Positions 6,872-15,513 of a stretch of 16,391 nt of DNA are shown one piece after another. The DNA is taken from positions 1-16,391 of the forward strand of contig JBDKFN010000039.1 of the NCBI GenBank assembly GCA_039798705.1. Reading direction: 5' to 3'. The notes below the pieces were generated by a model. It saw only the letters and a program-made list of their open reading frames with translations. It had not been told where the DNA came from and made no database searches. Position 1 is the stretch's first letter; each line of letters opens with the position of its first letter. The position numbers and the translations under genes are program-made. The stretch comes from CAIKLP01 sp039798705 (GTDB taxonomy: Bacteria > Bacteroidota > Bacteroidia > Sphingobacteriales > Sphingobacteriaceae).

Positions 6872-9800
6872 TTACTCTGATTTTTTTCTGCTTAGTTTCT
6901 GCCACAATTCTTTAAAATTGTCGAATTCGATTCTGTAAAAAACGCCTAGGCCTTGTTCGTTCTGGCTATTGCCACGTTTTAAGATATCGCTGTTATTATC
7001 GTTTCTTTGGAATGCTTTTGCTTTTAGCCTTCCATCCTTACTGATTTTATATTCTATACTTACGTCGCCGGTTATGGCACTGGCATTGGTATTATTAGTT
7101 GTTGTCGTAGTGCTTTGGTTAGCAATACTTCCGTCAATTGTAATACGGTCGTTAAATAATTTAAGTGAACCACCCACGCCTTTATCTAAATTTAAATTGA
7201 AGTTTTTAGTAGAAATCAAATTAGATAATTGTGCATTGATAAATCCAGATGTAGCAATGCTGGTATTGGTTACAGACGAATTGACAAATTTTCCTAATAC
7301 CAGTAAACTGGCTACTTGGTTGTTAAGGTTATCGGAATTTGCAAGATAGCCACCTACTTTACTGCTTACATCTTGGTCATTTGGGAAACGAAGACCAAAA
7401 CTGATGTCAGGAGATAGCAAATCGTTTTTCATATACAACACGCATTGCGAAAGCACTTTTGCTGAAGTAGAATAAGCACTTGTGTCGTTTGTTGCAGATA
7501 CAATTAGCGGATATATAGAAGGCCTGGTTTCAAATACTGCAGAGAGGTCTATTTTGGCTTTAAACGGATCGCCATTCCAGCGAATTGTTCCGCCTTTTTC
7601 GATCTTGAACTTTTTGTTGATGATATTTTGGATATTAAAATTGTAAACCCCTTCCGATATTTCGAAGTTGCCAAACATTTCAAAATTTCCAAGTGTATTG
7701 ATGGCTAATTTTAAATTAGCAAACCCTCTGCCTTTAATTGCTTCACCAGTATTCGGATCCATAATTAATTGTACTTCCGCAACATCCGTTACTTGTAAAT
7801 TCATATTTAAAACAATGCCCGATAAATCGATTTTATAATCTGTTTTCTTTGCTAAAGAATCTTTGGCAACAAAATGAATATAGTTGTTTGCAGAAATTGA
7901 ATTTTCGTCTGTAATTGGAATGTATAATTTGGTGCCGGCATTCGTGGCTGCTGTAATATCTATTTTGAATTGATCAAGTGGACCTTTGAATAAATAGGTG
8001 CCGCTGGTATAAGCTTTCCCATAATATAATTCATTGTTTTTAGCGGTAGTATTTAAGCTCATTAAATTTTGAGATTGCACTTTTACATCAAACAAGAAAT
8101 TGTTGAAGTTTTGGTGGCTAATATATCCATTTGCAGTCCCTTTGTTTCCTTCAGGGTCTTTGAGCTGTACATTATTAATTAAAATTTTATCCTCTGTGAA
8201 TTTAATTTGGTCGTTAAGTGTATAGCTGGTATTTAGATAATTTACTGTTAGGTCGACATTTTTTAAATTTAAATAGCCATCCAGTTTTGGTTTCTTGATA
8301 CTTCCTGTAATTGCCAAATCGGCAATGGCTGTTCCTTTTATTTTAGAAACATAATCTTTTACGAATGGCTCTATTACCGATAATTCAGTTTCGTCTAATA
8401 ATATATTTAGGTTTAAATTATCTTCTTTTTTACCAATGTTAATGCTTCCTCCAATTTCAAGGGTCTTGAGTGTTTTGTTAAATACACTTCCAGCAATGGC
8501 AATAATTTTACTTTTATCATCGAGCGTACTATTGAATTTTAAAATACCAATGCTGTCATTATTGTAAACTAAATCGTCTATTCTAAGGTCAGATTGTAAA
8601 CTCATTTCTCCTGTAACTGCTGTTAATGTTGCATTTGCATTCATTATTCCAGCAATTGAAATGGCATATTTCTTCAATATTTGATTGAAAGATTTCAATG
8701 ACAATTGATGTGCTTTTATTTTTAATTCATCTTGCGATTGGTTCGAAACAATTCCGTTAATAGACAAGCTTTGTGTAGCATTGCTGAGGTAGAAATTGTT
8801 GATGTACAATTTTCCGTCAGGGCTATAACATAAATTAAAGGCATCGGGTATTTTCCATTCCGATTGGTCAATGATAATTTCAGAAGGCAATACACTTAAA
8901 TTAACGCTATCATTTTTAAAATTTAACTTACCATTTAAGTCTAATTGGTTAATCGCATTTTTGTCTGATAGCTTAATGTTGAATTGAATAGTGTCTTTTG
9001 AAATGGAATTCGAAATGGCAATATTGTTAATATTGACACTGTCGTTGATTAATATTCTGTTGCTCGCAATATTGAGGTCGAAAACCTTACTGTTGTTTTC
9101 TCCGTCAATAACCAATTTGTCTAGTTTAAAAGACTTGTATTTAAGGAAATCTAATCCGCAGTTAATCTTTAGCAAATCCTTCTCTGTGTTGAGTCTGCCA
9201 TATATAGAACCTCCTTTTGCAAGCTGAATTGCCGGAAAAAACAAATCTGTAATTGGCTTTGCATCTGCGAGGATTATTTTGAAATTAAAGTCTTGATTTT
9301 CAAATTTACTAATGGTGCCAAAATCCATTGATGGCAGGTAGTTTTTCAGAAAAGATTTGCAGGCAGAACTAATGTTTGCTAAATGATAATTCCCTTTCAA
9401 TTCTGCATCGAATAATTCAGATTGTATTTGTATGGATTTTCCTGTGCCAATTAATTGTGCTTGAATATTCAGTTGTTTGATGGTATGCGCTATTTTACCT
9501 TTTTGAATATGGCTATTATTAAAGGCTAAACTTCCAATCAGTTTTTCAAAATCGGTTCCTTTGAAATCGGCATGCATGTGCGTGCTTACAATAAAAGAGT
9601 CTTTTGTTTGTTGCAGCGCCAAAAGGTCTATTCTATTGATGTTTGCGTCGAAATTAAATTCAGGTAGTTCTGGGTTATTTAAATCTACTTGACCAGAAAA
9701 ATCAAAGCTTAATATTTTTTCTGTAGATGTTAACGTGCCATTAAATACTTTTTGACGCAATGCGCCATTTGCATTTAAGTTGCGGTATGTAAAATTGTTT

Positions 9801-11221
9801 ATTCTTAAATCTAAAATTTGTGCATCAACTTTTGTTTTTAATTCGTCAATATTGAAACCTTCACCATCAACGTTTAACTTCAGGTTGCTATTTCCAATTA
9901 CATTTTCTTGAGCGATTAATTTCCCTAAGTTAAAATCTATGGTTTCTATTGCGCCTTTATATTTTGCAGGGCTGTTGGTAGGAAGCTTCATGTTAAAATC
10001 AGCGTAAATTCCGCCAATTTCAGATTGCAATTGCCCTTTCAGATTGAAGTCTGCTAATCTTCCTTGATAATATCCAGCAAAACTAAAGGTGCCCAAACGG
10101 CTTAATTCATTAGGGATTGTTTGGCTTATTTCTCTTTGATCAACATTGATTAATATTTTTTTGATATCCGAACTATTGCTAATTAGTTTTTCTGCTTTAA
10201 AATATAATTCGGCATGATCCATATCCGGAATGCCAACCATTTTAAATTGTCCTTTGCAAATCGTGGAGTCATTTGTTTTAATTTCTATTTCGTCGGAGGC
10301 CAAATTAGCTACAGTTCCATATACTTTTCCATTAGCAAATACAGTCCCCGAATAATTAGCAAGTTCATCAGAAAAATAAGCAACATCTTGGTAGGCAATT
10401 TTACTATCCACAAAATGACTATTCATGTAAACCTTTTCAATGTAATTGCCCATGTCCGCAATCGAGTCATAGCGCATTAAATAGTAGTCTCTGATATGAC
10501 TTCGTGGGGTAATTAAATCTAATTTGCTAAACTCCATTTCAGTTGGAGTCATTTTAAAATCAGTTGCTAATTGTGTCAATACAAAACCACTTTTTTCTTT
10601 TAAACTCAGATTTAAAAGGTGCGTCCTTAATTCATCTTTGAAATAGGTAAAGTAGTCGCTATTATAATTGATGCCAGTTACATGAAGGTCATCGTAGTTG
10701 ATACTTTTACCGGATATAGGCTTTATGTTTTCGTCTACATAATCAAATTGGCCATCAATGATTTGTAGAGAACCAATTTTTAAATAGAGTGCTGGTTTAA
10801 CAATGTTACGCTTGGCTGTATCTTCAAAGTAGTCTAAAATAAATTGCAGGTTACTGAATTGCTCGTTTTTATAATATTTAATATTGAAAACGGGTTTATT
10901 TAATTTGATGCTATTGATGTAAAAACGATTTCTATCGAAGGAGTAATTATGTACATTGATGTTGAATTCTTCGCTGAAAAGCAAAGTGTCTTGGTGTTGA
11001 TCTTCAATGTACAGCCCTTTTAAAACAATATTCTTCGGAAATTTTACATACACACCTTGGATGCTTACCTTTGTATGTAATTGATCGGATAAAAATGACG
11101 CAGCTCTTTTGCTTATCCAAGTTTGAACACCTGGTAAGGTCAAAAGCAGGTATGCGCTAAGCCCTAATGTTAAAAGGCTTGCGATGATCCAGCTCGTTAT
11201 TTTTAGTATTCGTTTAATAAT
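6872..11221 (-). CDS. TamB-like translocation/assembly module protein (DUF490), start codon uncertain
   Basis: Very large AsmA/TamB-superfamily protein. Such proteins are anchored in the inner membrane and span the periplasm as a long hydrophobic beta groove; TamB works with the outer-membrane protein TamA or related partners, and the family is linked to phospholipid transport and outer-membrane assembly. Read from the ATT at 11221 it has 1449 residues: a basic end (KRILK), one membrane helix at about 8-29 ending before LPGVQTW, then beta-rich repeats, and a C-terminal TamB domain with NIQNIINKKFKIEKGGTIRW and LRFPND. The only standard start codon near the front is TTG at 11143, which begins inside the end of that helix and would remove the anchor. 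No ATG, GTG or TTG lies between the in-frame stop (11230-11228) and that TTG. I therefore place the start at ATT 11221 or ATT 11218, as inference; mutation or assembly error is possible. It converges on ribBA with 7 bases between. Confidence 0.85.
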   Translation of the reverse strand: MIKRILKITSWIIASLLTLGLSAYLLLTLPGVQTWISKRAASFLSDQLHTKVSIQGVYVKFPKNIVLKGLYIEDQHQDTLLFSEEFNINVHNYSFDRNRFYINSIKLNKPVFNIKYYKNEQFSNLQFILDYFEDTAKRNIVKPALYLKIGSLQIIDGQFDYVDENIKPISGKSINYDDLHVTGINYNSDYFTYFKDELRTHLLNLSLKEKSGFVLTQLATDFKMTPTEMEFSKLDLITPRSHIRDYYLMRYDSIADMGNYIEKVYMNSHFVDSKIAYQDVAYFSDELANYSGTVFANGKVYGTVANLASDEIEIKTNDSTICKGQFKMVGIPDMDHAELYFKAEKLISNSSDIKKILINVDQREISQTIPNELSRLGTFSFAGYYQGRLADFNLKGQLQSEIGGIYADFNMKLPTNSPAKYKGAIETIDFNLGKLIAQENVIGNSNLKLNVDGEGFNIDELKTKVDAQILDLRINNFTYRNLNANGALRQKVFNGTLTSTEKILSFDFSGQVDLNNPELPEFNFDANINRIDLLALQQTKDSFIVSTHMHADFKGTDFEKLIGSLAFNNSHIQKGKIAHTIKQLNIQAQLIGTGKSIQIQSELFDAELKGNYHLANISSACKSFLKNYLPSMDFGTISKFENQDFNFKIILADAKPITDLFFPAIQLAKGGSIYGRLNTEKDLLKINCGLDFLKYKSFKLDKLVIDGENNSKVFDLNIASNRILINDSVNINNIAISNSISKDTIQFNIKLSDKNAINQLDLNGKLNFKNDSVNLSVLPSEIIIDQSEWKIPDAFNLCYSPDGKLYINNFYLSNATQSLSINGIVSNQSQDELKIKAHQLSLKSFNQILKKYAISIAGIMNANATLTAVTGEMSLQSDLRIDDLVYNNDSIGILKFNSTLDDKSKIIAIAGSVFNKTLKTLEIGGSINIGKKEDNLNLNILLDETELSVIEPFVKDYVSKIKGTAIADLAITGSIKKPKLDGYLNLKNVDLTVNYLNTSYTLNDQIKFTEDKILINNVQLKDPEGNKGTANGYISHQNFNNFLFDVKVQSQNLMSLNTTAKNNELYYGKAYTSGTYLFKGPLDQFKIDITAATNAGTKLYIPITDENSISANNYIHFVAKDSLAKKTDYKIDLSGIVLNMNLQVTDVAEVQLIMDPNTGEAIKGRGFANLKLAINTLGNFEMFGNFEISEGVYNFNIQNIINKKFKIEKGGTIRWNGDPFKAKIDLSAVFETRPSIYPLIVSATNDTSAYSTSAKVLSQCVLYMKNDLLSPDISFGLRFPNDQDVSSKVGGYLANSDNLNNQVASLLVLGKFVNSSVTNTSIATSGFINAQLSNLISTKNFNLNLDKGVGGSLKLFNDRITIDGSIANQSTTTTTNNTNASAITGDVSIEYKISKDGRLKAKAFQRNDNNSDILKRGNSQNEQGLGVFYRIEFDNFKELWQKLSRKKSE

Positions 11222-11229
11222 ATTGCTTT

Positions 11230-12261
11230 ATGGTAAATCAACAAAAACCGCTCATTATACTAGGAATAGAATCCTCTTGCGACGAAACCTCTGCATCGGT
11301 TTGTGTCGATGGGCAAATTTTATCTAATATAACAGCTACACAAGCCATTCATGAGCAATATGGGGGCGTTATTCCCGAAGTTGCATCTAGAATACACCAA
11401 CAAAACATAATTCCTGTTGTTGATGCCGCTTTAGCAAAGGCTAAAATACGCAAAAATGAGATTACTGCGGTAGCTTTTACCCAAGGACCTGGTTTAATGG
11501 GCGCACTTTTAGTGGGTACTTCATTTGCTAAGGCTTTTGCATTGGCTTTGAATATTCCATTAATTGGAATCAACCACATGCAGGCCCATATTTTGGCACA
11601 TTTTATCGATGACCCTAAACCAAGTTTTCCATTTATTTGTTTAACCGTATCGGGTGGGCATACGCAAATTGTGTTGGTGAAAGATTATTTTGAAATGGAA
11701 GTTTTAGGAGAGACAACAGACGACGCAGCAGGAGAGGCCTTTGATAAAACAGCAAAAATTTTAGGATTGCCTTACCCGGGAGGGCCATTGATTGATAAAT
11801 ATGCGCATACGGGTAATCCAAATCGTTTTCAATTTACGGAACCTCAAATTCCGAATTATGATTTTAGTTTCAGTGGATTAAAAACACAAATTTTATATTT
11901 TGTACAGCAAAATCAAAAATCAAATCCAAATTTTGTTGCCGAAAATTTAGCAGATATATGTGCATCAATTCAAGATCGAATCGTTAGTATTTTAATAAAT
12001 AAATTAAAGAAGGCTACCATCGATCATGGCATTAAACAAATTTCGGTAGCAGGAGGTGTTTCAGCAAATTCAGGTTTACGTAAAGCCATAGAAAAATTGG
12101 CTAAAGAAAATAATTGGGAATTTTATTTACCCGCTTTTCAATATTGTACCGATAACGCTGGAATGGTTGCCATTGCTGGCTTTCATAAATACCATGCCGG
12201 AAAATTTTTATCACAATCGGCGGTGCCACTTGCGCGCATGCCCATCGCCATTGACCAATAA
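11230..12261 (+). CDS. tsaD: TsaD, tRNA N6-threonylcarbamoyladenosine transferase subunit
   Basis: Universal Kae1/TsaD protein that, with TsaB and TsaE, moves threonylcarbamoyl from TC-AMP onto A37 of tRNAs reading ANN codons. The 343-residue protein has the ASKHA fold signatures: GIESSCDET (12-20), the metal-binding pair H116 and H120 in NHMQAH, SGGHTQIVLV (141-150), DDAAGEAFDKTA (164-175), the glycine-rich AGGVSAN (274-280) and D308 in CTDNAGM as the third metal ligand. Nothing essential is missing. ATG 11230 gives the normal family start. It is divergent from tamB with only about 8 bases between the two proposed starts, so its promoter must lie inside the 5' part of the tamB frame. A strong palindromic terminator begins at its stop codon. 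Confidence 0.97.
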   Translation: MVNQQKPLIILGIESSCDETSASVCVDGQILSNITATQAIHEQYGGVIPEVASRIHQQNIIPVVDAALAKAKIRKNEITAVAFTQGPGLMGALLVGTSFAKAFALALNIPLIGINHMQAHILAHFIDDPKPSFPFICLTVSGGHTQIVLVKDYFEMEVLGETTDDAAGEAFDKTAKILGLPYPGGPLIDKYAHTGNPNRFQFTEPQIPNYDFSFSGLKTQILYFVQQNQKSNPNFVAENLADICASIQDRIVSILINKLKKATIDHGIKQISVAGGVSANSGLRKAIEKLAKENNWEFYLPAFQYCTDNAGMVAIAGFHKYHAGKFLSQSAVPLARMPIAIDQ

Positions 12262-12295
12262 AAAAGGCTCGGAAAATTTTCCGAGCCTTTTTTAT
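12258..12295. terminator. Bidirectional Rho-independent terminator between tsaD and the nuclease gene
   Basis: All 38 bases form one perfect palindrome centred between 12276 and 12277. The core GGCTCGGAAAA/TTTTCCGAGCC is flanked by A-runs on the left and T-runs on the right, so each strand reads as a GC stem followed by a T-tract. It includes the tsaD stop codon (12259-12261) and lies 17 bases beyond the nuclease stop, so it can end both convergent transcripts. Confidence 0.92.
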
Positions 12296-12311
12296 GCTTC
12301 TATCTTTCGTA

Positions 12312-15305
12312 TTATTTTAACATTACTTTGCCGCTGCTCAATGATTTTTCGGTAAGCAATTCGATGGCATAAATTCCTTTGTTTAATATACTTAAATCTA
12401 AAGGTAAAAAGGCCGATTCAATTTTAATTTGTTTTTGATATACCAATTGTCCAATATTATTATAAACTTGGATGCTTGCATTTTCGCCCAACTTGTTTTT
12501 ACAATCTATTTGAAAACGACCCTCGTTAGGGTTAGGAAAAATGGAAAGTGCTTGCGCTTTAAAATTATTTATACCCATCCAAGCGCCAAAAATATGATTA
12601 GAGGTATCGCTCACACATCCTTGTGCATTGGTCACAATGGTATAATAATCGTAGACACAATTCTGCCAATAATCGATATGAATTTCTTGATTATTTTGGC
12701 CAACCAACATGGTTACATTGCTTGAAAGTCGATCTACTTGGTACCATTGGTTACCATCAATATAATCTGAAAAAAGCACTGATCCCCCGCTAAGTGGTGC
12801 ACTTTTAATCACAGGCGTAGCAATGGTATCAACAAACACTGTTACTGAATCAAAATTACTACAACCGTTGGCATCAATTCCTATTACTTCGTAAGTAGTG
12901 GTTTTGTTCGGTGCAACTATTGCAACAGACGAATCGCCCGCACCATTATCCCAACTATAAATACTAGCGCCGCTGGCTTGTAAAGTAGCATGTTGTCCAT
13001 TACAAATTCGCACATCAGCGCCAGCACTTACACTAGGCAATGCATGAATGCTAAATACGGTAGCGTTGCTTTCGCCTGTCGTTAAAGGATCTGAAGCATT
13101 TACCCTTACTTTATATCCGTTGCCTGCAATTAAATTGCTTGGAATAATACCGGTAATATTTCCTACAATGGTATTGCTACTTGTTGAACCAATTGTTGTC
13201 GCATTGCTAAAGTCGCCATTTGCATCGGATAGTTGAATGCTATAAACATTATTCGTATTGATGCTGCCATTTACTAAATAATTGACATTGATAATTGCGC
13301 CTAAACAAAAGCCGGTATTATTTGCTAATGTTGTTTGTATACTGTTACTCGCAGAGCCACAAGTCATGGTGTGCCCGCCTAAATTACTAATATCGTCTTT
13401 TGCATAACCGTCCCATTCTGTTGCTAGTGTAGGGAAGCCAGCCAAAGGATTGCTACTTACTCCAGAAATGACAGTTGCTTTTCTAACCAATGTTTGATCC
13501 AATAATGACAAGGTGCCACTGGTCCAAGCTGTGCCTGGGTTTTCACCAATTCTACCAATGATATCTATTACACTATCAGGCGATATTTTTACCAAAGAGA
13601 TGGCATCGTTTCCATTGAAATTTGTGGCATTACAATTACTCGCGGTACCCGTATATATAGTTGCTGCAGAGTTTTTAAATACTGCTGTTCCATTCGCAGG
13701 AATAGTTCCTGAAAGTGTTACGTCTTGAGTTGCAGTACTCGAACCATTGGCATATAATTTCAATTTATAATTACTTAAATTAATGCTATTGGTAGTGCCG
13801 TTAAATAATTCAATGTATTTATTGTTAGACGAGCCTTCTACATATTCAGAAATAATTAAATCTGTTGCACAAGTATTCGTATTGGCAGCACTTACAATAT
13901 AGCTTTGCATGTTACTGCTACTTGTTTGTCCTAAATTATCTGTTGCATTTATTTTAAAATAAATTGTCGTGCCCAAAGTTTGTGCAGGAATTGAAGTAGA
14001 AGAAATGTAAACACTATTGCTGGTGTTGGTCATTGAAACACTTGTATTCATTGCTGTTGAGCTATAGCCCCAAAGTAATTCTGCATGCGCAACGGAACCG
14101 TCATCTGTTATAGCGCAAGAAATAGTAACTGCGTTTGTTGTATTTACGTTGTTCGGGTTTTTAGTAATACTACTGATGATTGGAGCAGGAGATGTTGGAA
14201 TGCCGATATAATAATTGCTAGTAGCACTCGTGCTAATATTGCTTTGGTTATCCGTTGCGTTGATAAAATAATAAACGGTAGTGCCATCTGCTTGTGGAGG
14301 AATTTTCGAATTTGTTTGATAAACATTTGCAGTGCTAGTAAGGTGCATGCTAATTGTTTGGTTGATTGCACTTAAGCTGGTGCCCCATTTTAAATTTGCA
14401 CCTGCAATGCTGCCATCGTCTGTAATGCTTGCTATGATAGCGACTGAGTCGCTGAAAATAGGAGCCACTGGTGTTTTGGTGATATTGGTTATGCTTGGAA
14501 TAATGCTACAAAAATTTCCACCAGGCCAAATCATGCAAGCATATTCCGGATGATCAATGAAAGGATTTCTATTTCCTTGAATGGTATAAACGGCATTGTT
14601 CCTTGCAATTTCTTTTGCACTTACAGGATCTTGTTGGTTCCATTTTTTCATTAATTCTAATGCCCATGGTTTCAAATTTGCACCGATAATCATATCGTTG
14701 GTTAACCAACCAGAGTCTTCAGTATAATACCTTGTGCACATATAAAAATAGGTTCTCGCAAAATCTCCTTTATATTCTGCGATGGGTTCGAAAACTATTC
14801 CGGTATATCCTGGGAAGCTACAAGCGCCTAATTTACTGCCATTGAGCGTGGTGGTAGTTGCAGTGCTTACTTCACCATAAGGATAATTGCTTCTGATGCC
14901 ATTTACTTTTCCGTCAGTAGGATAGATGTGAAATAAGTCAGACACCATTGGCGAATTACTATTGAACCAGCTTTGTGGCCAAGAGTGTTCACGGTTATAG
15001 CAATCGCCTTCGTTACTGTAATTCCCACAAGTTTGGGAAAACGTGAATGTATATGGTGGAGTTGCGTTAGGAATATCTGAATACATATCCCAAACTTTTC
15101 CATTGGGTTTGACATCTGTCGTTTGGTAATAACCATATAATGAACTGTAGCTTTTTACGGAATGATTATCTATGATGTCGTGTAAAGCTTGTCTTAATGA
15201 AGTACCTGACAAACCAGTTGCAGTTGAATAATAACCACTTGGAATTTGCGCAAAAAGCACAAAACTTTGAAGCACTAAAAGCAGAGATAGTAATTGTTTT
15301 CTCAT
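12312..15305 (-). CDS. Secreted endonuclease I family protein with Ig-like repeats, lamin-tail domain and type IX sorting domain
   Basis: Large secreted nuclease of 997 residues. MRKQLLSLLLVLQSFVLFAQ is a signal peptide cut near residue 19. The endonuclease I domain (about 22-265) has NREHSWPQSWF (104-114), the His-Me finger motif with H107 as likely general base, and DLFHIYPTDGKVNGIRSN (123-140) with the metal-ligand Asn region; it should cut DNA and perhaps RNA. Then come two Ig-like repeats of about 97 residues (270-366, 375-471), a lamin-tail domain (about 480-595, TDLIISEYVEGS and NKYIELFNG), a beta domain (about 666-754), an Ig/PKD-like domain with VSAGADVRICNGQHATL (759-775), and a C-terminal type A sorting domain (about 920-997, SIFPNPNEGRF to KGIYAIELL) directing type IX export. 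ATG 15305 gives a clean signal peptide; ATG 15323 adds six residues. Tripeptides DSV and DTI fit the Bacteroidota O-glycosylation pattern. The gene appears to be transcribed alone. Confidence 0.93.
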   Translation of the reverse strand: MRKQLLSLLLVLQSFVLFAQIPSGYYSTATGLSGTSLRQALHDIIDNHSVKSYSSLYGYYQTTDVKPNGKVWDMYSDIPNATPPYTFTFSQTCGNYSNEGDCYNREHSWPQSWFNSNSPMVSDLFHIYPTDGKVNGIRSNYPYGEVSTATTTTLNGSKLGACSFPGYTGIVFEPIAEYKGDFARTYFYMCTRYYTEDSGWLTNDMIIGANLKPWALELMKKWNQQDPVSAKEIARNNAVYTIQGNRNPFIDHPEYACMIWPGGNFCSIIPSITNITKTPVAPIFSDSVAIIASITDDGSIAGANLKWGTSLSAINQTISMHLTSTANVYQTNSKIPPQADGTTVYYFINATDNQSNISTSATSNYYIGIPTSPAPIISSITKNPNNVNTTNAVTISCAITDDGSVAHAELLWGYSSTAMNTSVSMTNTSNSVYISSTSIPAQTLGTTIYFKINATDNLGQTSSSNMQSYIVSAANTNTCATDLIISEYVEGSSNNKYIELFNGTTNSINLSNYKLKLYANGSSTATQDVTLSGTIPANGTAVFKNSAATIYTGTASNCNATNFNGNDAISLVKISPDSVIDIIGRIGENPGTAWTSGTLSLLDQTLVRKATVISGVSSNPLAGFPTLATEWDGYAKDDISNLGGHTMTCGSASNSIQTTLANNTGFCLGAIINVNYLVNGSINTNNVYSIQLSDANGDFSNATTIGSTSSNTIVGNITGIIPSNLIAGNGYKVRVNASDPLTTGESNATVFSIHALPSVSAGADVRICNGQHATLQASGASIYSWDNGAGDSSVAIVAPNKTTTYEVIGIDANGCSNFDSVTVFVDTIATPVIKSAPLSGGSVLFSDYIDGNQWYQVDRLSSNVTMLVGQNNQEIHIDYWQNCVYDYYTIVTNAQGCVSDTSNHIFGAWMGINNFKAQALSIFPNPNEGRFQIDCKNKLGENASIQVYNNIGQLVYQKQIKIESAFLPLDLSILNKGIYAIELLTEKSLSSGKVMLK
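13893..14498 (-). repeat. Two tandem Ig-like protein repeats inside the nuclease gene
   Basis: Two segments of about 97 codons (14498-14208 and 14183-13893) encode the same pattern in order: PxIxxITK, then AITDDGS or SITDDGS, a Leu-x-Trp-Gly block (LKWG, LLWG), IPxQxxGTT, a Tyr-Phe strand and INATDN. The resemblance is at protein level and the nucleotide sequences have diverged, so this is an old domain duplication and not a recent DNA repeat. Confidence 0.75.
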
Positions 15306-15330
15306 AATTTGATTTTTTGGCATGTTCTTG

Positions 15331-15359
15331 ACCTGCTTATCATCTATGTTTTGGCAGGT
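15331..15359. promoter_or_regulatory. Small inverted repeat upstream of the nuclease gene (possible operator or leader hairpin)
   Basis: ACCTGC (15331-15336) and GCAGGT (15354-15359) form a 6-bp inverted repeat around 17 AT-rich bases, beginning 26 bases upstream of the chosen nuclease start. It could be a protein-binding site or a weak leader hairpin. The 15306-15457 interval otherwise shows no exact TAnnTTTG element on the minus strand, so the nuclease promoter could not be placed. A six-base repeat is easily due to chance. Confidence 0.25.
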
Positions 15360-15457
15360 AAAAAACGATTAAATATCGGCATTTTTTTTGATTTAGTATT
15401 TTAAGCCCTCATAACTTTAAGCCTTTAATCGAAACATAAACCCAAATGTCTTTAAGC

Positions 15458-15488
15458 AAAAAAAGCGACACATTGCTGTGCCGCTTTT
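15458..15488 (-). terminator. Rho-independent terminator of recA
   Basis: On the minus strand AAAAGCGGCACA (15488-15477) pairs with TGTGTCGCTTTT (15472-15461) through one G-U pair, closed by a GCAA tetraloop and followed by a T-tract to 15458. It lies 25 bases after the recA stop and before the nuclease gene, separating the two transcripts. Confidence 0.88.
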
Positions 15489-15513
15489 AAAACATAAAAC
15501 ATGGAAAATAAAA

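Noticed and set aside
6969..7349. 126-codon plus-strand frame with hydrophobic stretches opposite tamB
   Set aside because: It is antisense to the conserved C-terminal TamB domain. Hydrophobic runs are expected when A/T-rich codons are read from the other strand.
15306..15323. ATG at 15323 as nuclease start
   Set aside because: It places six polar residues ahead of the basic n-region of the signal peptide; ATG 15305 gives a standard signal peptide. It is not fully excluded.
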